From contig CAIVOO010000080.1 of assembly GCA_903907555.1 (NCBI GenBank), forward strand, positions 1 to 49,353: a DNA stretch of 49,353 nucleotides, written 5' to 3'. Under the pieces are notes generated by a model. It made no database searches and was not told the origin of the DNA. It saw only the letters and a program-made list of their open reading frames with translations. The stretch's first letter is position 1. The number at the start of each line of letters is the position of its first letter. The translations under genes and the position numbers were made by a program. Below, piece after piece: positions 39,297 through 48,275 of this stretch. Source of the stretch: an uncultured archaeon. Lineage in GTDB: Archaea; Nanobdellota; Nanobdellia; Woesearchaeales; CAIVOO01.

Positions 39297-39837
39297 AGAA
39301 GAGCAGAAATATCTTCTGAAACTTGCAAGAAATGCAATTGTTAAATTCCTTAACAAGGAAAAAACAGATTTTGAGAAGCCTCCTTACGAAATTCTTAATG
39401 AAAAGCGCGGAACATTTGTCACATTAACAATAAACAAGGAGCTTAGGGGATGCATTGGCAACATAATTCCTGCTTATACAATCCAGGAAGGAGTAATCAG
39501 AAATGCAATCAATGCAGCATTTAACGATACAAGATTCTTTCCTTTGGCAAAAGACGAATTAAAAGATGTTGAAATCGAAATATCCATACTTACCAAACCA
39601 GAGGATTTGAAATTCAAGGACTATAATGAGCTTTTGAAACTTTTGAAGCCGGAATATGGGGTTATTCTTGAGAATTCAGGATATTCTGCCGTATTCCTCC
39701 CGCAGGTATGGGAAGACTTGCCTGATAAGGAAGAATTTCTTTCGCATTTATCGATGAAAGCAGGACTTGATTCAGATGCATGGAAAGACAAGAAGACTAA
39801 AATAAAAATTTTCGAAGTGCAAGCATTTCATGAGTAG
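39271..39837 (+). CDS. amrA: AMMECR1-domain protein
   Basis: 188 residues from ATG 39271, which lies inside the end of amrB and is preceded by GGAGGG. Family motifs are FVTLTINKELRGCIGNIIPAYTIQEGVIRNAINAAFNDTRFFPL (LRGCIG is the hallmark), EIEISILTKP, GVILENSGYSAVFLPQVWEDLP and HLSMKAGL. The function within the trio is unknown. The 480-bp stretch after this gene holds only the small gene at 39895 and the nrdR leader. Confidence 0.92.
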   Translation: MPASHTLSKEEQKYLLKLARNAIVKFLNKEKTDFEKPPYEILNEKRGTFVTLTINKELRGCIGNIIPAYTIQEGVIRNAINAAFNDTRFFPLAKDELKDVEIEISILTKPEDLKFKDYNELLKLLKPEYGVILENSGYSAVFLPQVWEDLPDKEEFLSHLSMKAGLDSDAWKDKKTKIKIFEVQAFHE

Positions 39838-39894
39838 TGAATTTCACAGATTTGATTAAATGTTTCAATAAAAGAATTATTTACAATAGTAAAA

Positions 39895-39990
39895 TTATTG
39901 CTGCTGCTCCTCTGCCTTTGCAAAGTTTGCTAATGTAGTATTCTTCTTAACTGTCTCGTAACTTATTTTCTTGAACTTTTCCTTGCTCAT
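39895..39990 (-). CDS. Microprotein, 31 residues (possible)
   Basis: MSKEKFKKISYETVKKNTTLANFAKAEEQQQ in two parts: a basic helix and a Gln-rich end. GAGGTG lies 4 bases before the ATG, and a TATATAAAC-type box lies about 45 bp upstream. A real start signal in an otherwise empty gap argues for translation, but the length allows chance. Confidence 0.4.
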   Translation of the reverse strand: MSKEKFKKISYETVKKNTTLANFAKAEEQQQ

Positions 39991-40241
39991 AAACACCTCT
40001 TTTTCTTGACGAGAAAAAATTATGATGTCTGTGTATATAAACATCTCTAAAATTTAAAATATGTTTTGCATGATATATGTTTAAGGTTGTGATGTTCTGA
40101 TTATTTTATTGCAGTTATGAGTGAAAAAATTTTAACTTAGCAATGGTATTCATTTGTGAAAAATATTTTACAGAATATCATTCAAAGAATATATTATCAA
40201 CAACAATCATGTTTATATACCAATTGTCATTTCTAAATTCT

Positions 40242-40323
40242 CCGCGGGTTGTGCTTTTCAAAACTGAAAAAACACAACAGGTTGTGGTTTTAATCATTTT
40301 TTAGTGAAAATCGAGGTGTATGA
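40242..40323 (+). promoter_or_regulatory. Leader of the nrdR-nrdJ operon with alternative hairpins
   Basis: TTTATATA at 40212-40219 predicts a transcript start near 40242 and an 82-nt leader, in a genome where most first genes are leaderless. GTTGTG (40248-40253), CACAAC (40273-40278) and GTTGTG (40281-40286), with flanking T and A runs, allow two mutually exclusive stems. A run of T follows before GAGGTG. Confidence 0.45.
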
Positions 40324-40800
40324 GTGAAGTGCCCTTTTTGTAACAACGAAAACACGAAAGTTCTTGACAAAAGAGAGACTGATGACAGCAAACTGGTCAC
40401 AAGAAGAAGGCGAGAATGCACAGACTGTTCTAAAAGATTTACAACATATGAAAAAATAGAATCAAACGACTTGATAATAATCAAGAGGGATGGAAGGAGA
40501 GAGCCTTTCTCAAAAGAAAAAATTATGAAAGGATTCATGCGCGCCTGCGAAAAGCGCCCGATACAATCACAGGCGATAAACAAGGCTGTTGATGAAATAG
40601 AGCTTGAATTGCTGTGCAAAAAAGCAGGCGAGGTGCAGAGCAAGAAGATAGGCGAGCTTGTGATGAGCAAGCTTTTCCAGCTTGACAATGTAGCTTACAT
40701 AAGGTTCGCGTCTGTTTACAGGAAATTTGCTGATGTTAACGATTTCACTGAAGAAATAAAGAACCTGAAATCTATAAGAGTGAAAAATAAAATCAAATGA
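40324..40800 (+). CDS. nrdR: NrdR transcriptional regulator
   Basis: 158 residues. The zinc ribbon CPFCNNENTKVLDKR...RRRECTDCSKRFTTYE is followed by an ATP-cone (IIIKRDGRREPFSKEKIMKGFMRACEKRPI). NrdR senses ATP/dATP and represses ribonucleotide reductase genes, mainly in bacteria. GTG at 40324 is the start, 5 bases after GAGGTG. It lies directly upstream of nrdJ, its expected target. Confidence 0.95.
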   Translation: MKCPFCNNENTKVLDKRETDDSKLVTRRRRECTDCSKRFTTYEKIESNDLIIIKRDGRREPFSKEKIMKGFMRACEKRPIQSQAINKAVDEIELELLCKKAGEVQSKKIGELVMSKLFQLDNVAYIRFASVYRKFADVNDFTEEIKNLKSIRVKNKIK

Positions 40801-40810
40801 GGTGGAAATA

Positions 40811-43800
40811 GTGTCTGAGACCAAGTCAAAAACAGAGCATGCGGGGATGAATTTTCCAAGAAAGTTTACAACAGAAGGAAAAAATCCTTTGGAAGAGGTT
40901 GACTACGAAAAGAGAGACTGCGCAATCATAGAGCCTGACGGCAAGATTGTTTTCGAAATGAAAGGGATAGATGTTCCATCAACATGGTCTCAGCTGGCAG
41001 CAGACATCCTAATCTCAAAATATGTCAGGAAAGCAGGAGTTCCAGGAACCGGCAATGAAGTAAGCGCAAAGCAAGTTGTTTTCAGGATAGCTAACACAAT
41101 AAGAAAGTTTGGCGAAGAGCAGGGTTATTTCAAATCTACAGCTGATGCGCAGGCATTTGAAGACGAAGTCTTGCATCTGTTGATAAACCAGAAAGCAGCA
41201 TTCAATTCACCAGTGTGGTTCAACTGCGGATTGTTCCAGCAGTACGGGATAAAGGGCTCTGGCGGAAATTTCGCATTCGATTTCGAGAAGAACAAGATTA
41301 TCGAGACAGACAGCAGCTATGAAAGGCCTCAATGCTCTGCATGTTTCATTAATTCAGTGGGCGATGACTTGATGTCAATATTCGGATTGGTAAGGACAGA
41401 GGCCAAGCTTTTCAAGTACGGCTCTGGAACAGGAACCAATTTCTCAAAATTGCGCGGAAGGAATGAAAAGCTTTCCGGCGGGGGAAAATCATCAGGACTA
41501 ATGTCATTCCTCGAAGTATTTGACAGGGCTGCAGGCTCAATCAAATCAGGCGGAACAACTAGAAGGGCAGCGAAAATGGTATGCCTTGACATGGATCATC
41601 CTGAAATTGTTGATTTCATCAACTGGAAAGTCAAGGAAGAGAAAAAAGTAAAGGCATTGATAGATGCAGGCTATCCTTCAGATTTCAACGGCGAGGCTTA
41701 CAAGACAGTTGGCGGGCAGAATTCCAATAATTCTGTAAGAATAAGCGACGAATTCATGAACGCAGTTCTCTCAAACGGAAAATGGAAAACAAAAGCAAGA
41801 ACTGGCGGAGAAATCATGGGCGAATATGATGCCAAGGACTTGATGAGGCAGATATGCACAGCAGCCTGGCACTGCGCAGACCCAGGAGTGCAGTTCGATA
41901 CAATAATCAATGACTGGCACACCTGCTCGAACACAGACAAGATACGGGCTTCAAATCCGTGTTCAGAGTTTATGTTCATTGACGACAGCGCATGCAACTT
42001 AGCATCAATCAACCTTTTGAAATTTGTGGATGACGATGGAAACTTCCAGATAGATGATTTCAAGCATGCATGCAAGATTGTGACAACAGCCCAGGAAATA
42101 ATTGTTGATGCAGGCTCTTATCCAACAGAGTCGATTGCAAAAAACAGCCATGACTTTAGGCCTTTGGGGCTTGGTTATGCAAATTTAGGGACTATGCTGA
42201 TGATTAACGGAATTCCCTATGAGAGCGACAAGGCTTTTGCAATAGCAGGAGTCATAACTTCAGTAATGACTGCGACAGCTTACAAGACATCAGCTGAGCT
42301 GGCTTTGGTAAAAGGAACATTCAACGGATTCCAGAAAAACAGGGAGCCTATGCTCAGGGTAATGAACAAGCACAGGGATGCAGCATACAAGCTTGACATC
42401 AGGCTTTGCCCGAAAGACTTAATCAACGCAGCAAGAGAGGAATGGGACGAAGCAATCAGGCTGGGAGAGAAGCACGGCTATAGAAATGCGCAGACAACAC
42501 TGCTTGCTCCGACAGGAACAATAGGCTTGCTGATGGACTGCGACACTACAGGAATAGAGCCTGATTATGCAATTGTGAAATGGAAAAAGCTTGCTGGCGG
42601 AGGATATTTCAAGATTGTAAACCAGTCTATTCCAAGGGCACTGCAGAAGCTAGGATATTCAGACAAGCAGATTGAAGACATAATCTTCTATATTTTGGGC
42701 CACGGAACTATCGAGTCAGCCCCCCACATAAATCCTGACGCATTGAATAAGTTGGGATACACTGACAATGAGATAGTTGAGGCCGTAAAGGCTGTCAGAA
42801 AAACAAAAAAGATAGACGAGAATACGCCTTATGTAAGCACTAAAGCGCTGAATCAGAGAGGATTGACAGCAGAGCAGATAGAGCAGGCAAAATTATTTGT
42901 TGAAGGCGCAGGAACAATCGAAGGAGCTCCTCACTTGAAGGAAGAGCATGTTTCTGTATTCGACTGCGCAAGCAAGTGCGGCAAGGGAAAAAGATTCATC
43001 AGCCCTATGGGGCACGTGAAAATGATGGCAGCAGTCCAGCCGCATCTGTCAGGGGCAATATCAAAGACAGTCAATGTACCGAATGAGTCAACAGTTGATG
43101 ACATTGAAAAGATTTATTTCGAATCCTGGAAGATGGGATTGAAATCAGTCGCCCTTTACAGGGATGGATGCAAGCTTTCACAGCCATTGAACACATCATC
43201 AAGTTCATTGACAGAAAACAAGGAGAAGAAAGCATCAGCAGTTTTGGAGCTTCCTAAAGGAGTTCTTTTGAGAGGACAAAAGCTTTCAATGCCTCAGAGA
43301 AGAAAAGGGATAACAATTGCCTCTGAAATCAGCGGAAACAAGATTTTCCTCAGGACAGGAGAATATGATGATGGGAAGCTGGGAGAAATATTCATTGACA
43401 TGCACAAGGAGGGGGCAGCATTCAGGAGCATGATGAACTGCTTTGCAATTGCTGTATCTGTCGGACTGCAGTACGGAGTTCCGCTGACCAAATATGTGGA
43501 TGCATTCACATTTACAAGATTCGAGCCGAACGGATTCACAGACCATCCGAATGTAAGGACATGCACGTCAATAATCGACTTCATATTCCGCGTTCTCGGA
43601 ATGGAATATCTGGGAAGGACAGACTTTGTTCAGGTTAAGCCTGTGACAGCAAAGGCATCATTTGACGAGATTCCAGGAGAGGACTTGCTAACCAAGCAGA
43701 ATGCAAACGAGATACAGACGCAGCTTGCATCAATGATGGGAGATGCGCCAATCTGCAATGTATGCGGGCATGTGACAGTGAGAAATGGAGCCTGCTACAG

Positions 43801-43837
43801 GTGCCTGAACTGCGGAAACTCGCTTGGATGCAGCTAG
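40811..43837 (+). CDS. nrdJ: Adenosylcobalamin-dependent (class II) ribonucleotide reductase
   Basis: 1008 residues from GTG 40811, 5 bases after GAGGTG that overlaps the nrdR stop. An N-terminal segment precedes the catalytic barrel with FNSPVWFNCG, QCSACFINSVGD, the NPCSEFMFIDDSACNLASINL block (catalytic Cys and Glu) and LLAPTGTIGLLMDCDTTGIEPDYA. The C-terminal part has a CNVCGHVTVRNGACYRCLNCG ribbon for reduction. It needs vitamin B12 and no oxygen. A helical insertion with two related DK/DN-x-EIxxAxx segments lies around 610-690. There is no intein. Confidence 0.95.
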   Translation: MSETKSKTEHAGMNFPRKFTTEGKNPLEEVDYEKRDCAIIEPDGKIVFEMKGIDVPSTWSQLAADILISKYVRKAGVPGTGNEVSAKQVVFRIANTIRKFGEEQGYFKSTADAQAFEDEVLHLLINQKAAFNSPVWFNCGLFQQYGIKGSGGNFAFDFEKNKIIETDSSYERPQCSACFINSVGDDLMSIFGLVRTEAKLFKYGSGTGTNFSKLRGRNEKLSGGGKSSGLMSFLEVFDRAAGSIKSGGTTRRAAKMVCLDMDHPEIVDFINWKVKEEKKVKALIDAGYPSDFNGEAYKTVGGQNSNNSVRISDEFMNAVLSNGKWKTKARTGGEIMGEYDAKDLMRQICTAAWHCADPGVQFDTIINDWHTCSNTDKIRASNPCSEFMFIDDSACNLASINLLKFVDDDGNFQIDDFKHACKIVTTAQEIIVDAGSYPTESIAKNSHDFRPLGLGYANLGTMLMINGIPYESDKAFAIAGVITSVMTATAYKTSAELALVKGTFNGFQKNREPMLRVMNKHRDAAYKLDIRLCPKDLINAAREEWDEAIRLGEKHGYRNAQTTLLAPTGTIGLLMDCDTTGIEPDYAIVKWKKLAGGGYFKIVNQSIPRALQKLGYSDKQIEDIIFYILGHGTIESAPHINPDALNKLGYTDNEIVEAVKAVRKTKKIDENTPYVSTKALNQRGLTAEQIEQAKLFVEGAGTIEGAPHLKEEHVSVFDCASKCGKGKRFISPMGHVKMMAAVQPHLSGAISKTVNVPNESTVDDIEKIYFESWKMGLKSVALYRDGCKLSQPLNTSSSSLTENKEKKASAVLELPKGVLLRGQKLSMPQRRKGITIASEISGNKIFLRTGEYDDGKLGEIFIDMHKEGAAFRSMMNCFAIAVSVGLQYGVPLTKYVDAFTFTRFEPNGFTDHPNVRTCTSIIDFIFRVLGMEYLGRTDFVQVKPVTAKASFDEIPGEDLLTKQNANEIQTQLASMMGDAPICNVCGHVTVRNGACYRCLNCGNSLGCS

Positions 43838-43844
43838 AATTATT

Positions 43845-44540
43845 TTATTTTTTATAATTTATTTCTGATGTTGGAATGGGTTTGATTGTTCTAACATAGA
43901 AACTCTTTTTAACTGTTAAATATGGTGTGTAGTAAGCAATTCCTTTTTTCGAAACTGTTTTCTTAAAATGTTCGAAGGAACCGAACGGCGATTCTATATT
44001 GTCTCCTCCTTCAACAGGCCTGAAATGCGCACTTTCGAAATATCTAGATGATGCTTTAACAAATATCACTGTATTTTTGTAAATGTGCTTTTTCTTAGCC
44101 CACTGATTCATTTTAGTGACAAATTTAATTTCTGGCTTTGTTAAATGAGGTTTCGTCATAAGTATCTCTTCTGTAAAAATAAGTACTGTATTCACTAATG
44201 CGCCCCCTCTTAAATTTAGATAATAATCAATATTTTTCTTATTGTTCGGACCAAAATCAATGAAAGGATTGTTCAAATCTTTCTTACTTGTCGCAATAAC
44301 TACTGTTTGGTCTACAGGCTTGCCCCACCAGCGCATCATAATAAAACCTTTGTTATAAAGCTTTAAACAAATGTTGAAAAGTTTAAAAATATCCTTCTTA
44401 TTTTTCTCGAATGGGTCTTTTTTATGGTTCAAGCCGTTTTTTCTGATATCAGATATGTATTCTTCGGAAACAATTCTGCATAAAAACTTAGAATCAACAT
44501 GTTTTTTCCAGAATGTATAAAGAGATTTATTGTTCATCAC
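43845..44540 (-). CDS. Hypothetical protein
   Basis: 231 residues, basic, mixed alpha/beta. The N-terminal FLCRIVSEEYISDIRKNGLNHKKDPFEK resembles the opening of ADP-ribosyltransferase-like domains (a strand, then EYxxxIxxxGL), and a later SAHFRPVEGG could be a turn in the same fold, but no catalytic triad is clear. It sits between nrdJ and unknown genes on the minus strand and is rich in AAA codons. Tentative. Confidence 0.5.
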   Translation of the reverse strand: MMNNKSLYTFWKKHVDSKFLCRIVSEEYISDIRKNGLNHKKDPFEKNKKDIFKLFNICLKLYNKGFIMMRWWGKPVDQTVVIATSKKDLNNPFIDFGPNNKKNIDYYLNLRGGALVNTVLIFTEEILMTKPHLTKPEIKFVTKMNQWAKKKHIYKNTVIFVKASSRYFESAHFRPVEGGDNIESPFGSFEHFKKTVSKKGIAYYTPYLTVKKSFYVRTIKPIPTSEINYKK

Positions 44541-44598
44541 AAGAATATTCGAAAAAGAGTTTATTAAGCTTTTGATTAATTACTAAAAAACAAAAGAA

Positions 44599-45309
44599 TT
44601 AATCATCCTTCTCGAATAAATATTTGCTATGGTCTTCTTGAGCCTGCTTGACAAGTTTTGCGAATAGCTGCGGATTAGTAACCCTGTAATGAGTTGCTCC
44701 TGAAGACTTGTATTCAGGATTATCAAATCCTTCGAGCTGCCTAGTGAGCTCAGTAAGGCCGTTGCTAAATCTGATGGAAAAATCAACATTCGGAATGTTT
44801 ACTTTAGGCATTATCTGCATTACAGAATTGTGTATTGTGAGAATATTCTCATCAGATACTGAATAAAGTGCCAATGCCCTGCCTTTTTCAGGTCTCTCAA
44901 ACCTTCCTCCGAATTTTCCGTAGAATCCTGAGTTAGGAAATTTTGTTGCTGATCTGAAGAAGCTTGCATATGTTTCCAATACTTTATACAATGCAAACAA
45001 ATTCAGCGAAGGATTTTCAGAGAATGCCTCGACAACCACCTTGCTGTGTTCGTCCACTAATTGTCTTGGCACATATTGCCTGTTTTCTGACAATACTCTT
45101 TCCAGTTCTGCCACATTGAAAAGCGCCTTCTCTTTAGGAGTTCCTGCAGAGAAGAAGGTTACATAAGACCATCCTGAGCCGTTGTCTCCTAAAAGATGTA
45201 AGTTGTCTTCTTTCGGCTCGAATTTTTTCCCTTGTTCTTCTATAAGCTTGGCTAAATCGCTGTGTCTTTTGTTCCAATTTGTTATTAATTGTCTATTTTG
45301 TCCATTCAT
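44599..45309 (-). CDS. Hypothetical protein
   Basis: 236 residues, soluble, with a helical N terminus, a central strand region (GWSYVTFFSAGTPKEKALFNVAELERVL) and helices up to LFEKDD. I do not recognise the family. It lies alone between the preceding unknown gene and the tRNA/rRNA methyltransferase, with intergenic gaps of about 60 bp. Confidence 0.55.
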   Translation of the reverse strand: MNGQNRQLITNWNKRHSDLAKLIEEQGKKFEPKEDNLHLLGDNGSGWSYVTFFSAGTPKEKALFNVAELERVLSENRQYVPRQLVDEHSKVVVEAFSENPSLNLFALYKVLETYASFFRSATKFPNSGFYGKFGGRFERPEKGRALALYSVSDENILTIHNSVMQIMPKVNIPNVDFSIRFSNGLTELTRQLEGFDNPEYKSSGATHYRVTNPQLFAKLVKQAQEDHSKYLFEKDD

Positions 45310-45376
45310 TGCAAGATTTTCGGAAAATACGCTTATATTTAATATTAACGTTTTTAGAATGCCGGAAAATTTCCGG

Positions 45377-46267
45377 TTATTGAATTTTTATCTTTGCTAT
45401 GAAGAATCCCTGGGTCTTTGTCTTGTGGGGCCAGAATCTCCTGCACTTTTTTATTTCAGGATTTAGTTTGCGTTTAAAATGAGTAAGCCCTTCATCTCCT
45501 ATAGGAAGCTTAATCTCTTCAAGTTTAATGTTGTGAAATTTGCCTAGCGCCCAATCAATTACATATTCATTCTCTTCAGGCTCGAGCGAGCAGGTTGAAT
45601 AAACTATTGTTGCTCCTTTATTTGCAGCATTTATGGCTGCTGCCAGCAGCTCTTTCTGAAGCTCTGCTCTTTCTTTTATGCCTTCCAGCGTTTTCTTTCC
45701 AAACCACTCTTTGTCGTCAACAAAGTTTCCTGAACATGGGGCATCAAGAAGTATCTTGTCAAATTTTAATTCATAATTTGAAATCTTTCTTGCATCGTCA
45801 ACATAAACAAGAACATTTTTCAGCCCCAGGCGCTCAATATTGTTTTTCAGGGAGCCGATTCTTGCAGGGTTTGTGTCAATGGCGATAATCCTGCCCTCAT
45901 TTTTCATGTACTGCGCTATATGGGTTGTCTTTCCTCCAGGCGCAGCAGCCATGTCAAGAACCAAATCGCTTTGTTTCGGAGCAAGCACCTGTGCAGGTAC
46001 CTGCGCAGCAGCCTCCTGTATGTAATAGTATCCTTGCAAATATTCTGATGATGCCCCTGGTGAGAATTTTGCTTTTTTTACCCAATATCCGAAATCAAGA
46101 TAAGGGATTTTTTCTATTTCTATGCCTTCTGCCTTAAGTTTTTTTATCAATTCATCATCAGAAATCTTTAGGTTGTTTATCCTGATGGCTTGAAGCTCTT
46201 TTGCAAATTCCAATCCTTCGAATTCATCTCCAAGAATTTCCTTGTACCTTTCTAGAAATTGATTCAT
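45377..46267 (-). CDS. RNA (cytosine-5-)-methyltransferase, NOL1/NOP2/Sun family
   Basis: 296 residues. A short RNA-binding N-terminal domain precedes the Rossmann methyltransferase: DMAAAPGGKTTHIA (SAM motif I), IAIDTN (II), LLDAPCSG (motif IV with PC Cys) and YSTCSLEPEENE (motif VI with catalytic Cys). It methylates C5 of cytosine in tRNA or rRNA. Its start overlaps the stop of the NFACT gene by ATGA, so the two are translated together. Confidence 0.9.
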   Translation of the reverse strand: MNQFLERYKEILGDEFEGLEFAKELQAIRINNLKISDDELIKKLKAEGIEIEKIPYLDFGYWVKKAKFSPGASSEYLQGYYYIQEAAAQVPAQVLAPKQSDLVLDMAAAPGGKTTHIAQYMKNEGRIIAIDTNPARIGSLKNNIERLGLKNVLVYVDDARKISNYELKFDKILLDAPCSGNFVDDKEWFGKKTLEGIKERAELQKELLAAAINAANKGATIVYSTCSLEPEENEYVIDWALGKFHNIKLEEIKLPIGDEGLTHFKRKLNPEIKKCRRFWPHKTKTQGFFIAKIKIQ

Positions 46268-47370
46268 AGTTCTATAATTATTTCTCCAGTTTTTTCATCA
46301 ACAGACTTTATTACTTTGTGGTTCTTCAGTTTTTCCTTTATTTCCTTCCAGCTGTATTTTTCTCGGGCTTTCTTAAGCTCTGTCATTATCTCCTGAATGA
46401 GCTGATAATTCTCATAAATCGCATCGCCTTTCTTCTTGTTGTCTTCAATGTCTGTTTTTATTGTATCCAGCTGTTTCTTCTGCAAATCAATAATATTCTG
46501 TATCTTTGCTATCTCCTTGTCTTTCTTTGAAGATATGTCTGTTATTATCTTGGCCTCTCTCTTTTTTGTGAGCACAGAATCAAGAGCTGAATTGAAGCTG
46601 TCGAATGTTTTCTTTCCAGATTTTTCAAAAAAACCAAGCTTTATCGGAGCTATCTCGCCAGTTTCATACAATGCAGGATTGTTTTTTGCATCTCTCAGCT
46701 TTGTTAATGCGCTGAATACTGCTTTCTTCTCCTTGTCATTAAGCGAATTCGCCTTCTTTTTCTTGTCAATTTCGGCATTGAGGCAAACCTCTTCAGAATA
46801 AGTGCCTCCCAAGCTAAGATTTATTGCCAATGACTTTACAATTTCCTTGTCATCAAGCATTTCTTCGAAAGCTCCTTCTGTTAAATGCAGGAAGTCAAAT
46901 TTTGATTTTGGAAAGACATACTCTTTGCCGCGCTTCAGCTCCCTGTCTTTAGAGATTTGTGTAGAAAATAGTGTGATAATCCTGTAATTAGGGTCGCAAA
47001 TCACAATGTTGCCCTGCCCAAAAAGCTCTATAATCATTATCCTCTTCTCATCCTTGTGCTGGAATTTAAGCTCTACAATCCTTTCGAAACCATGCTGCTC
47101 TATAGATAAGAGTTTAGTATTGTCTATGTGCTTCCTCAATCCCATGCAAAACTGCGAAGGCTTCTCAGGATTATCTCCCTTTGATGAAGCCAGATAGAGA
47201 AATTTGCCTGCAACAATCCTAAGAATTTTCCTGCCCTCTCCTGATATGTGGAATTCAAGAGTTATCTCCCTATCTTCAGGATTGTATATCTTCTCGACCT
47301 TCCCTCCAACTACAGCCTGCAGTTCAGGAATAAGCCTGCTCAATTCAAAGGCAGTTATTTCTTCTTTCAT
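46264..47370 (-). CDS. NFACT-N (RqcH/NEMF-like) protein lacking the C-terminal NFACT-R part
   Basis: 368 residues. NFACT-N domain (ELSRLIPELQAVVGGKVEKIYNPEDREITLEF, LYLASSKGDNPEKPSQFCMGLRKHIDNTKLL and QHGFERIVEL...MIIELFGQGNIVICD) with a long helical coiled-coil middle (about 225-340), ending at KSVDEKTGEIIIEL. Usual archaeal relatives are about 600 residues or more and continue into an NFACT-R RNA-binding domain, which is absent here. RqcH binds split 50S subunits with peptidyl-tRNA and directs alanine-tail addition. Confidence 0.85.
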   Translation of the reverse strand: MKEEITAFELSRLIPELQAVVGGKVEKIYNPEDREITLEFHISGEGRKILRIVAGKFLYLASSKGDNPEKPSQFCMGLRKHIDNTKLLSIEQHGFERIVELKFQHKDEKRIMIIELFGQGNIVICDPNYRIITLFSTQISKDRELKRGKEYVFPKSKFDFLHLTEGAFEEMLDDKEIVKSLAINLSLGGTYSEEVCLNAEIDKKKKANSLNDKEKKAVFSALTKLRDAKNNPALYETGEIAPIKLGFFEKSGKKTFDSFNSALDSVLTKKREAKIITDISSKKDKEIAKIQNIIDLQKKQLDTIKTDIEDNKKKGDAIYENYQLIQEIMTELKKAREKYSWKEIKEKLKNHKVIKSVDEKTGEIIIEL

Positions 47371-47450
47371 AGAATAGCAAAAAGAAAGTCGGTTTATAAA
47401 TGTTTATTAGAATAATCATAGATTATTTGGTTGAATAAAGATCTGATTAT

Positions 47451-48176
47451 TTAAGGCCTAGCAACTGACCACATAAACTCAAAGTAATTCTTTAATGTAT
47501 TTACTATAAACTTGTTTTTAATAAATATAACAATAGGCTTCTCTTGTGCTAAACAATGAATTGAAATTTTATCCTCTGTTATTCCAAATGCAGTATTATA
47601 TGCTTCAACATTATCCAAATATCTTACTTTAAGCCCCTTTACTTTAGTAAACTCCTTCCCTCTTATCTTAGAATCCATTACACCTCTTCCATTCATGCCT
47701 CTTCTTTCAATCTCTTTTTCTATTCTTTTCATCTCCCATGAATGCAGAACCTCATAGCTCTTCCCTGTTCCTCCAAAAAAACAGAAATCCTTTGATTTTA
47801 AAACCTCTTCATACATAACCTTTAATCCAGATATTCCTTCATAAACTTCAACAAATTGCTCAACTTCCTTTAATTTTTCTATATTCTTCAATTCAGGAAT
47901 CAGATTCTGTATAAATTCAACTTGCTCATTAACAGGCCTTAGAAGATTATCTGGATTAGTTGCAGAAAAATACTTCTTCTTTTCTTTCATAATATAATTT
48001 ACTAATCCCTTTTCAGCTAATTTATTCAAAACCTGATAAGTTAATGTTCTGTCTAAGCCTACTTTCTTAGCCAATTCAGAGCCATTAATAGAGCCTCTTT
48101 TCAATAGTTCCAAGAATACCTTAGCTTCATTCCCTGCTAATCCTGCTTGCTTTAGCTTTTCTTCTGTTGTTGCCAT
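47451..48176 (-). CDS. TrmB-family transcriptional regulator (second)
   Basis: 241 residues from ATG 48176 (an upstream in-frame start at 48197 has no promoter support). The winged helix reads KLKQAGLAGNEAKVFLELLKRGSINGSELAKKVGLDRTLTYQVLNKLAEKGLVNYIMKEKKKYF. The C-terminal region (KSKDFCFFGGTGKSYEVLHSWEMKRIEKEIERRGMNGRGVMDS) is the PLD-like effector domain. It is divergent from the gene at 48276, with an inverted repeat between them. Confidence 0.88.
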   Translation of the reverse strand: MATTEEKLKQAGLAGNEAKVFLELLKRGSINGSELAKKVGLDRTLTYQVLNKLAEKGLVNYIMKEKKKYFSATNPDNLLRPVNEQVEFIQNLIPELKNIEKLKEVEQFVEVYEGISGLKVMYEEVLKSKDFCFFGGTGKSYEVLHSWEMKRIEKEIERRGMNGRGVMDSKIRGKEFTKVKGLKVRYLDNVEAYNTAFGITEDKISIHCLAQEKPIVIFIKNKFIVNTLKNYFEFMWSVARP

Positions 48177-48192
48177 ACCTCTTGTAAAGATG

Positions 48193-48228
48193 AACAACTA
48201 TTTAAATGTTGTTAGTTAAACTTACAAC
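48193..48228. promoter_or_regulatory. Operator region with inverted repeats (second TrmB locus)
   Basis: GTTGT-T-AGTT-A-AACT-T-ACAAC at 48208-48228 is a 21-bp palindrome. AACAAC (48193-48198) and GTTGTT (48208-48213) form a second inverted repeat around TATTTAAAT, the likely TATA box. Overlap of operator and TATA box is typical for archaeal repression. Confidence 0.55.
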
Positions 48229-48275
48229 ACATCTTAATATATTTAGCATTATTATCACTAATAAGTGGGACAAAA

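Noticed and set aside
40811..43837. Intein in nrdJ
   Set aside because: The extra length is the normal long class II layout with a zinc-ribbon end; no splicing blocks (Cys start, HN end) were seen.
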